Positions 16,682 to 23,951 of a DNA stretch of 64,000 bases are shown here, piece after piece. This stretch comes from Chitinophagaceae bacterium (GTDB taxonomy: Bacteria > Bacteroidota > Bacteroidia > Chitinophagales > Chitinophagaceae). Both the position numbers and the translations under genes were made by a program. Numbering within the stretch: the first letter of the stretch is position 1; each line of letters begins with the position of its first letter. Below the pieces are notes generated by a model. That model was not told the DNA's origin. It did not search any database and saw nothing but the letters and a program-made list of their open reading frames with translations. The stretch covers positions 62,001 through 126,000 of the forward strand of contig JADKJV010000006.1 of NCBI GenBank assembly GCA_016720825.1, read 5' to 3'.

Positions 16682-18349
16682 CTACGCCAGTAACAGGATA
16701 AGCAACTGCGCCGCCACGATACGCAGGATCATTGTCAGCGGATAAACAGTGGCATAAGTAACCGAAGGGATGTCACTCCCCGCCAGTTTGGTGGCAAAAG
16801 CCAGTGCTGGGGGATCTGTGGATGCGCCAGCCAGCAAACCACATATTTCGAAATAAGTTTTCCGGAAATATTTCCTGGCAATCAGTCCGGCCAGAAGCAG
16901 CGGTACTACGGTAATGATTACACCCATTCCGATCCAAACCCATCCCCTGCCATCTTCAAAAGCAGTGGAAATATTTTTACCGCTGCTGAGGCCAACGCTG
17001 GCCAGGAATAAACTGATACCAATTTCACGCAGCATCAGGTTGGCACTGTGGGTTGTGTAATTATTCAGGTAAAGTACATTGCCAAAACGGCTGAGGATAA
17101 GTGCCACAATCAGCGGACCACCTGCCATACCTACCTTAACCGCCACAGGCATATTGGGAAAATGAAAAGGAATGCTGCCCAGGATAACACCCAGTACAAT
17201 GCCGAAGAAGATCGGTGCGAGATCAGGCACTTCCAGTTTTTTCAGCGAATTGCCCATGGCTTTGGTAATAAGGAGGATTCCTTCTTCCGTACCGACTACC
17301 TTAACTGTATCTCCCAATTGTAAAAACATGTCACCATGCGGCACCATTTCAATACCTGCCCGCTGTAACCGGGTGAGCGTAAAGTCATGCTGCTGCAGTT
17401 CAGGAATATCCCCAATACGTTTATGGGTTACTTCAGAACGCGTAACTACAATTGTAGCCACCTGTAACTGGCTTTGTGGTGATTTGCGTAAATCAATTTT
17501 GCTGACGGGCCCCACCAGTAATTTCATTTGCTCCAGTTGCTGCCGGGTGGATACCACCAGCAGCACATCGTTTTCAGAAAGCACGGTGGATGGTGTGGGT
17601 GTGATGATTTCATCATTTTGATACATCCGTGAAATAACTATGGGTTCTTTCAGCAATTCAAATAAACGGCGCAGCGGTTGTCCGACGAGTTGTTTGTTCT
17701 CCAGTCGCAGGTGAACTGATATCGGGCGGTTGGAACGCACCATTGCCAGCCGGCGGTGCAATTCCTGCTCCCTGCCAATATTCACTTTCAGAATTTTTTT
17801 CAGCAGTAACAATGAACCAATAATGCCAAAAACACCCAGCGGATATGTAACCGCATACGCCAGTGTAATCAGTGAACGGTCAGTACCGGTTACATTCAGG
17901 TCACGAACCGCAGCCTGTGCAGCAGCCAGTCCGGGCGTGTTGGTAACAGCACCGCTCATCACACCGGTCATAACTGAAATATGGTTCTTGCTCAGGTACC
18001 ACAGTAAAATGGTAAGCGCCACACCGGTACTTACAATGCCTGCAGCCAGGACATTATTGGCCAGTGCATTTTTCTTCAGAGAAGCAAAAAAACCGGGGCC
18101 CACCTGCAGTCCGATAGAATAAACAAAGAGGATCAGGCCGAAATCCTTGAGGAAGTCTTCTGTTCCTTTGTCAATACCGATTCCGCAATAGGAGAAGATC
18201 AAACCGGCAAATAATACCCAGGTAACACCCAACGAGATACCGGCAATTTTCAGCCTGCCAAGCCAGATACCCAAAGCAATGACTAACCCGTATATAATTA
18301 CAGATTGTGCAATAGATATCTGCGTGAATAAATTAGTGAACCAATTCAT
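16682..18349 (-). CDS. AspT/YidE-family transporter with TrkA_C domains
   Basis: 555 residues. Two membrane halves, each with five to six helices and the AspT-duplication signature (GPGFFASLKKNALANN in the first half and GKNISTAFEDGRGW in the second; each half has a conserved GA-rich re-entrant segment such as MTGVMSGAVTNTPGLAAAQA and GLLAGASTDPPALAFATK). Between them, about residues 200-370, lie two TrkA_C/RCK-type regulatory domains (NRPISVHLRLENKQLVGQPL and ITKAMGNSLKKLEVPDL follow). The family includes the aspartate:alanine exchanger; substrates of YidE-like members are mostly unknown. It ends 18 bases from the DUF2490 gene start, on the same strand. Confidence 0.9.
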   Translation of the reverse strand: MNWFTNLFTQISIAQSVIIYGLVIALGIWLGRLKIAGISLGVTWVLFAGLIFSYCGIGIDKGTEDFLKDFGLILFVYSIGLQVGPGFFASLKKNALANNVLAAGIVSTGVALTILLWYLSKNHISVMTGVMSGAVTNTPGLAAAQAAVRDLNVTGTDRSLITLAYAVTYPLGVFGIIGSLLLLKKILKVNIGREQELHRRLAMVRSNRPISVHLRLENKQLVGQPLRRLFELLKEPIVISRMYQNDEIITPTPSTVLSENDVLLVVSTRQQLEQMKLLVGPVSKIDLRKSPQSQLQVATIVVTRSEVTHKRIGDIPELQQHDFTLTRLQRAGIEMVPHGDMFLQLGDTVKVVGTEEGILLITKAMGNSLKKLEVPDLAPIFFGIVLGVILGSIPFHFPNMPVAVKVGMAGGPLIVALILSRFGNVLYLNNYTTHSANLMLREIGISLFLASVGLSSGKNISTAFEDGRGWVWIGMGVIITVVPLLLAGLIARKYFRKTYFEICGLLAGASTDPPALAFATKLAGSDIPSVTYATVYPLTMILRIVAAQLLILLLA

Positions 18350-18383
18350 GGTATTGCCGGATAATTATTATTTAAACTAAACA

Positions 18384-20240
18384 CTATGCGGTTTCCGGCT
18401 GTAATCCCCAATGTTCCGGGGATCTCCAGAGGGCTGACAACAACAGCTCCCTCATGAACAGGAATTCTTTCGGCAGTTTATCATACATCCTTTCAAACAA
18501 TTCTTCGTGTGATAACAATTCCTGTTTACCGGGTTCACGGTCAACTGACATGATTTTGGCAAATTGTTCACGGGTAAAATCAAGTCCGGTCCAGTCAATG
18601 TCTTCATATCTCGGCATCCATCCGATGGGGCTTTCAACAGAGGAAGCGCCGCCTTTGATCCTTTGTACAATCCATTTGAGTACTCGGATATTCTCACCAA
18701 AGCCCGGCCATAAGAATTGACCATTGGCATCTTTGCGGAACCAGTTAACACCAAAAATACGTGGTGCATTCGGCAGGTCACGTCCGAACTGTAACCAATG
18801 GTTCACATAATCGCCGATATGGTATCCCATAAAAGGAAGCATAGCAAACGGGTCGCGGCGCACTTTTCCGATTTCACCGAAAGCAGCAGCGGTCATTTCA
18901 CTGCCCATGGTTGTAGCGAGGTAAACACCGAAATTCCAGTTAAAGCTCTGGTAAACCAACGGAACACCTGTGCTGCGTCTTCCGCCGAATATGAAACCGG
19001 CGATTGGCACGCCTTTCGGGTTATCCCAGTCTTTGTCAATTGCAGGGTTCTGGTATGCAGGTGCGGTAAACCTGGCGTTGGGGTGCGCAGCCGGTTTGCC
19101 GCTGTTGCGATCCCAGGGTTTACCATTCCAGTCGGTAAGCCCTTCGGGTGCTTCAGGAGTCAGCCCTTCCCACCAGATATCTTTATCAGCAGTAACTGCT
19201 ACGTTGGTGAAAATGGTGTTAGCCCTGATGCTTTCCATTGCATTCGGGTTGGTTTTATAATTTGTACCCGGGGCAACGCCAAAATAGCCTGATTCCGGAT
19301 TGATGGCATACAGCTGACCGTCCGGCGCTTTATGAATCCAGGCAATATCGTCGCCAACGGTGGTCACTTTCCATCCATCAAACTCCTTTGGCGGGATCAA
19401 CATGGCAAAATTAGTTTTACCGCAGGCGCTGGGGAAAGCGGCGGCCACATAGGTTTTTTCTTTATCAGGGGATTCAACTCCCATTAACAGCATGTGTTCA
19501 GCGAGCCATCCTTCTTCACGTCCCATCACGGATGCAATACGGAGTGCAAAACATTTTTTACCCATGAGGGCATTACCACCATATCCGCTGCCGTAAGAAA
19601 TTATCAGGCGCTCATCGGGGAAATGGGAAATATATTTCACATCCGGGTTGCAGGGCCAGGTGCTGTCTTTCTCCGCGGCATGCAGCGGTGCGCCTACACT
19701 GTGGAGGCATTTTACATAACTCTTCTTCTGGATATAGGGAAGAACATCATTTCCCATACGGGTCATGATGCGCATATTCACTACCACGTATTCTGAATCG
19801 GTAAGCTGCACGCCATATCGTGAAAAGGGAGAACCGATGGGACCCATACAGAAAGGAATCACATAGAGTGTCCTGCCTTTCATACAACCGGAGAGCAGGT
19901 TTTGCAGTTTCTTCTTCATGTCATCGGGTTCCATCCAGTTGTTGGTGGGACCAGCATCTTCCTTCCTGCGGCTGCAGATAAATGTTTTGTCTTCCACGCG
20001 GGCCACATCGCTGGGGTCGCTGAAGCAGGCAAAACTATTGGGACGTTTTTTAGGATCGAGGGGAATAAAGGTTCCTTTTTTTACCAATTGCTGGCAGAGA
20101 CGATCATATTCACTTTGTGAACCATCGCACCAGTGAATAGAATCTGCTTCGCAGAAAGAACCGATTTGCTTTACCCAGTTTTCAAGTTCGGCTTTGGCGG
20201 GCGTATTATCAGGCGCCAAAAAGTCTTTTTTTGGTAACAT
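18384..20240 (-). CDS. pckG: phosphoenolpyruvate carboxykinase (GTP)
   Basis: 618 residues, normal for the GTP-dependent class. It catalyses oxaloacetate + GTP to PEP + GDP + CO2, the first step of gluconeogenesis. Diagnostic sites: the GTP-class P-loop FPSACGKTNFAMLIPP, the Mn-binding SGYGGNALMGKKCFALRIAS region, GDDIAWIHKAPDGQLYAINP, the FIFGGRRSTGVPLVYQSFNW block and NWFRKDANGQFLWPGFGENI near the C-terminus. ATP-type enzymes lack these. The start is the ATG at 20240. An upstream TACCTTTC on the minus strand at about 20277 resembles a -7 element with one mismatch. Confidence 0.97.
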   Translation of the reverse strand: MLPKKDFLAPDNTPAKAELENWVKQIGSFCEADSIHWCDGSQSEYDRLCQQLVKKGTFIPLDPKKRPNSFACFSDPSDVARVEDKTFICSRRKEDAGPTNNWMEPDDMKKKLQNLLSGCMKGRTLYVIPFCMGPIGSPFSRYGVQLTDSEYVVVNMRIMTRMGNDVLPYIQKKSYVKCLHSVGAPLHAAEKDSTWPCNPDVKYISHFPDERLIISYGSGYGGNALMGKKCFALRIASVMGREEGWLAEHMLLMGVESPDKEKTYVAAAFPSACGKTNFAMLIPPKEFDGWKVTTVGDDIAWIHKAPDGQLYAINPESGYFGVAPGTNYKTNPNAMESIRANTIFTNVAVTADKDIWWEGLTPEAPEGLTDWNGKPWDRNSGKPAAHPNARFTAPAYQNPAIDKDWDNPKGVPIAGFIFGGRRSTGVPLVYQSFNWNFGVYLATTMGSEMTAAAFGEIGKVRRDPFAMLPFMGYHIGDYVNHWLQFGRDLPNAPRIFGVNWFRKDANGQFLWPGFGENIRVLKWIVQRIKGGASSVESPIGWMPRYEDIDWTGLDFTREQFAKIMSVDREPGKQELLSHEELFERMYDKLPKEFLFMRELLLSALWRSPEHWGLQPETA

Positions 20241-20609
20241 AGAGTTATTTTAAAATTTTTATGGCTGGCAATCGAAAGGTAAGTTATAGCGGGGAGGCTA
20301 TATCACAAAACTTTGCATATTCTCCCTGTAAAACGCTGTCCAAAATCAGGATGGCGGATGATTCCTGTACGGTCTTAGCTTTCAGGGCATTGGGGGTGGT
20401 TGGCCTGTTAGCTGTTGGCTGTTGGCTATTGGCTGTTAGCTGGTACCTAGAAGGCTTGGAATTGGGAATTGGGAATTGGGTCCCTATAGCTATCGGGGTT
20501 TGGATTTTTGAATTTTTAATTTTTAATTTCTTCCGGTTTTTAAGCCTCATTCTACTTTAGGCAATGATTTCTTACTTTCACGCATCCAAAAAAAAGGGTA
20601 CTTCAAACA
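20241..20609. other. intergenic region with low-complexity repeats between divergent genes
   Basis: The region separates pckG (minus) from the PepSY-TM gene (plus). It contains overlapping GTTGGCT/ATTGGCT/GTTAGCT units at about 20403-20440 and three GGAATTGGG units at about 20456-20480, then TTTTTAATTTTTAATTT. I see no gene here. Confidence 0.6.
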
Positions 20610-21146
20610 ATGGATATTAAAACAACTCCGAAGAAGAATTTAAGGTGGTATATGCGCAACCTCCATAACCAGGTTGGCTTTTTTATTGTAGGACTGGTCA
20701 TCATTTATGTATTCAGCGGTATTGTACAAACATACCGTGATACGGACTTGCTGAAACACGCTGTGGTACACGATAAGGCGCTGGCTCCCGGGCTTGACAA
20801 TAAAGCGCTTGGTGAGGCCCTGAAACAAAGGAATTTCAAAGTCACCAAAACAGAAGGCGATGTTACCTATTTTGAAGGTGGCAGCTATAATGCCGTAAGT
20901 GGTGCCGCCCAGTACACAACTAAAGAATTATACAATTGGGTAAAGCCCTTTACGGAATTACATAAATCGAACAGCAAACCGGTCGTGCATTACCTGACAC
21001 TGGCCTTTGCAATAGCATTGTTGTTCCTGTCCATTTCCGCTTTCTGGATGTTTAAACCGGGCACCAGGTTATTCAGCCGCGGGGTAATTATGACTGTGGT
21101 TGGTGTTGTGGCGGCTGTGTTGATGCTGATATTACAAGGTTCGTAA
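20610..21146 (+). CDS. PepSY-associated TM helix protein
   Basis: 178 residues. The N-terminus RWYMRNLHNQVGFFIVGLVI, then IYVFSGIVQTYRDTDLLKH, is typical of PepSY-associated TM proteins (one membrane segment with a conserved HxxxG pattern). A periplasmic domain of about 85 residues follows (KALGEALKQRNFKVTKTEGD, VTYFEGGSYNAVSGAAQYTT), then two more membrane segments (VHYLTLAFAIALLFLSISAF and VIMTVVGVVAAVLMLILQGS). The family is often linked to iron or redox functions in the envelope, but the precise role is not known. The gene stands alone, 52 bases before the TPM-like gene. Confidence 0.82.
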   Translation: MDIKTTPKKNLRWYMRNLHNQVGFFIVGLVIIYVFSGIVQTYRDTDLLKHAVVHDKALAPGLDNKALGEALKQRNFKVTKTEGDVTYFEGGSYNAVSGAAQYTTKELYNWVKPFTELHKSNSKPVVHYLTLAFAIALLFLSISAFWMFKPGTRLFSRGVIMTVVGVVAAVLMLILQGS

Positions 21147-21198
21147 TTGTTGGTTCAGCGAAATAAAATAAAATTTTATTGCTATTTTCAGAATTATA

Positions 21199-21666
21199 TT
21201 GAGAAATACAATTAGCATATTAGCTTGTCTCCTTTTCACTGCAAACCTGAATGCGCAGCAGCCAAAACTTATCACTGACGTTGAATTAATTTTTACAGCT
21301 GCAGAAAAAGGCCGGATAGACAGCCTGCTGCAGGATTACCATAAACGCAGCGGGAATTATGTGGTAGTATGTACCGACACATTAGACATATCAACGGATG
21401 CATATAAAGACAGTCTGGTGGAAGTTTACACACCGGAGTCCATTCGAAAACCCTATGCATTTTTCCTGCTTTTGAGCCGCCGGAACAGCAGAGTTTTCCT
21501 GGTCTCCAATGAACTCACCGAGGAAGTACCAAACCTGATGGACGAAATTTATAAGATTGTAGGCTACGGGATTCCTGCACTGAAAGAGAAAAAAGTAGAA
21601 GAGGCTGTAACCATTATCAGTAAAAAAGCCATGGAGTTCCTGGACGCTTTGCCCCCCAGAAATTAA
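21199..21666 (+). CDS. exported TPM-domain-like protein
   Basis: 155 residues with a signal peptide (ISILACLLFTANLNAQ). The mature part begins with VELIFTAAEKGRIDSLLQDY, then HKRSGNYVVVCTDTLDIS and AFFLLLSRRNSRVFLVSNEL, the alpha/beta order of the TPM (PF04536) domain. TPM proteins of this size are secreted and of unsettled function (acid phosphatase activity is claimed for some plant members). The start codon is TTG at 21199. The gene ends right at the 43-bp tandem repeat. The family call is by general pattern, so moderate. Confidence 0.62.
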   Translation: MRNTISILACLLFTANLNAQQPKLITDVELIFTAAEKGRIDSLLQDYHKRSGNYVVVCTDTLDISTDAYKDSLVEVYTPESIRKPYAFFLLLSRRNSRVFLVSNELTEEVPNLMDEIYKIVGYGIPALKEKKVEEAVTIISKKAMEFLDALPPRN

Positions 21667-22009
21667 TTCGCTGCGTGCGCCGCTCCGTTGCGAACGCTTC
21701 GAAAAACAATCGCTGCGTGCGCCGCTCCGTTGCGAACGCTTCGAGAAACAATTCGCTGCGGGCGCCGCTCCGTTGCGGGTGCTGCGAGAAACAACTCGCT
21801 GCGTGCGCCACTCCGTTGCGGGTGCTGCGAGAAACAACTCGCTGCGTGCGCCGCTCCGTTGCGAACGCTTCGTGAAACAATTCGCTGCGGGCGCCGCTCC
21901 GTTGCGTGCGCTGCGAGAAAAAATTCGTTGCGGGCGCCGCTCCGTTGCGTGCGCTGCGAGAAACAACTCGCTGCGTGCGCCGCACTACCGCGAGCGCTGC
22001 GAGAAAACC
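21667..22009. repeat. 43-bp minisatellite, eight tandem copies
   Basis: Eight head-to-tail units, seven of 43 bp and one of 42 bp, with consensus TTCGCTGCGTGCGCCGCTCC plus GTTGCGAACGCTTCGAGAAA and a terminal CAA. Units 3, 4, 6 and 7 carry TGCTGCG in place of CGCTTCG at the same place, so two subtypes alternate. The array fills the gap between the convergent genes ending at 21666 and 22029. Because 43 is not a multiple of 3, all frames are open, giving false ORFs on both strands. It has no spacers and is not a CRISPR. Confidence 0.92.
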
Positions 22010-22028
22010 ATTTCTATGCGGGAAATAC

Positions 22029-23951
22029 TTAAAAATTAATCAGCTGCTTCACCTTCCTCGTGATCAGCGCCATGTTGAGGTATTTAATATCAATAAATTC
22101 AAAATCCCTGATCAGCAACAGGGAAACCCCTGCCTCGCGGAGTGCGATCGCATTGTTAAAACAGTTGATGGCGGTTTCCCTCGCGCCGGCATGGGCATAA
22201 TCAAGTCCCATCCATAATGCAGAAATGTATTCACTGCGTCTTTTCATTTCCTGGTAATGGTCATCTACCCTTTTGATCAACTGGGAAGAATCCCCTTCCG
22301 AGAAATATTTAATCAACGCAAGGTCACCGGATTTTTTAGCAGCTTCCAGTGCATCGGCTTTGCGGTTAAATGAATTGTATAAACGCGCCAGCTCGGCATA
22401 GCGGCTGAATTTAAGGTTGGTATCCTTGCCGGCCTTTTCAATCCTGGACAACTGCAGTTCCTCTGCCTCGTCCTGCTTGTTCATATTAGCGAGGGCGATC
22501 AGTTTATTTTTCAGCAGGAAGTCCCACATTGGGTTGATTACAATTCCCTGGTCGTATACTTTGATGGATTCTTCCAGTTCACCTTTTGCCTGTAATAATA
22601 TAGCCAGCCATAAATACACGTTCGACTGGTTTGCATTGAGGCTGATGGCGCGGCGGTAAGTGAGTTCAGCTGCATGCCAGTCGAAATTCTGGAAATACCA
22701 GTAACCCAGTGAAGCCTGGGTTTCGCCGGAAAATGAATCCAGGCTTGTGGCGTGGTCAATATTTTTCTTGGCGAGCCAGAGTGTTTTCACCGGATCTTCA
22801 TATCCCCTGAAGGAAGAAAGCAGGTAGCTGTCAGACAATCCCGAATAGGCAGCAGCAAAAGATTTATCGCTGTCAACCGCCTGCTGGAAAAAATCACGGG
22901 CCATTAATGTATCGGGCTTACTTCTTTTTTCAATCAGCAGTTTCCCGCGCAGGTATAAATCGTAAGCCTGCAAATCGGTGGTGGGTATATAATCCAGTTC
23001 CTGGGTTTCTTTCCGCGTCAGTGTTGTATTGAGCACCGCCGCAATGGCCAGGGCCACTTCCCGCTGGATGGAAAATATATCATGCATGGGGCGGTCGTAG
23101 GAATCTGCCCAGATATGTTCATCTTCCACGGCGTTGATCAGCTGTGCGGTGATGCGCACCTGGTCGGCATGGCGTTGCACACTGCCTTCGAGGATCAGGG
23201 AAACGCCCAGTTCTTTACCGATTTCTTTGGCGGATTTTGTGTGATGCTTGTATTGCATCACGGAAGTTCGTGAGATGACTTTATATGCCCGGATCTTGGA
23301 CAGTTGCGTAATGATATCTTCAGTCAGTCCGTCGCTGAAATAATCCTGTTGCGGGTCGCTGCTCAGGTTGGCAAAAGGCAATACGGCAATACTTTTTGCC
23401 GGCACGGCCTGTGCTTCAGCCGCAGCAACTGGTTGTGAGGATAATAATTCCAGTGAATGGGCGGTGATGAGCTGGTAAATCCTGACCGGGTCTTTTACGT
23501 TCTTGAGTTTTTCCTCGCGGATGAAAACCGATTCGAGTTCTTTTTTGTTTACGATATTCCGGTAAACCACTTCAGATAAATAAACACCACCGGCAGGGGC
23601 CAGTGCCTGTATTCTGGAGGCAATATTTACCACATCCCCGAAAATATTTCCTTCATGCACCAGTACATCACCCATGTGTATACCAATGCGTACGGGAACC
23701 TGGGGTTCGTTGTGCAGGTCTTCCTGGAGTAATTTGGCAAAATCGGCTGCGTCGGTGGAGCTTTGGAATAAAAGCAGGGATCCGTCGCCATAATACTGTA
23801 CGATCCGGCCGTTGAGCTCTTCGGCGATCAATTCCACCACTTCGCGGAAGCGGCTGACTTTTTCCACGGCCAGCTCTTCATTTTCCTGCATCATAGCAGT
23901 ATAGCCGACGATGTCGGCAAATAGAATAGCTGCCAGCTGATGTGTCTGCAA
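22029..23951 (-). CDS. adenylate/guanylate cyclase domain protein with TolB-like and TPR domains
   Basis: 640 residues. A class III cyclase domain (about 5-180) has AAILFADIVGYTAMM and YYGDGSLLLF with the two metal-binding Asp, and GDVVNIASRIQAL. Next comes a TolB_N-like domain (IAVLPFANLSSDPQQDYFSD, GLTEDIITQLSKI and LGVSLILEGSVQRHADQVRI; about 188-310), then TPR repeats (about 330-600). This architecture is common in soluble cyclases of soil and water bacteria, where cAMP is made in response to unknown signals. No membrane segment. The start is a TTG at 23951, 74 bases inside the preceding same-strand gene; I found no ATG upstream in frame. Confidence 0.85.
   Translation of the reverse strand: MQTHQLAAILFADIVGYTAMMQENEELAVEKVSRFREVVELIAEELNGRIVQYYGDGSLLLFQSSTDAADFAKLLQEDLHNEPQVPVRIGIHMGDVLVHEGNIFGDVVNIASRIQALAPAGGVYLSEVVYRNIVNKKELESVFIREEKLKNVKDPVRIYQLITAHSLELLSSQPVAAAEAQAVPAKSIAVLPFANLSSDPQQDYFSDGLTEDIITQLSKIRAYKVISRTSVMQYKHHTKSAKEIGKELGVSLILEGSVQRHADQVRITAQLINAVEDEHIWADSYDRPMHDIFSIQREVALAIAAVLNTTLTRKETQELDYIPTTDLQAYDLYLRGKLLIEKRSKPDTLMARDFFQQAVDSDKSFAAAYSGLSDSYLLSSFRGYEDPVKTLWLAKKNIDHATSLDSFSGETQASLGYWYFQNFDWHAAELTYRRAISLNANQSNVYLWLAILLQAKGELEESIKVYDQGIVINPMWDFLLKNKLIALANMNKQDEAEELQLSRIEKAGKDTNLKFSRYAELARLYNSFNRKADALEAAKKSGDLALIKYFSEGDSSQLIKRVDDHYQEMKRRSEYISALWMGLDYAHAGARETAINCFNNAIALREAGVSLLLIRDFEFIDIKYLNMALITRKVKQLINF

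Noticed and set aside
21667..22009. CRISPR array
   Set aside because: Units are directly adjacent without unique spacers, and no cas genes are present.
21391..22217. Long ORFs on both strands through the 43-bp repeat (up to 191 aa, Arg/Ala/Ser-rich)
   Set aside because: They come from the repeat having no stop codons; period 43 shifts frame each unit, and the products have no start context or family.
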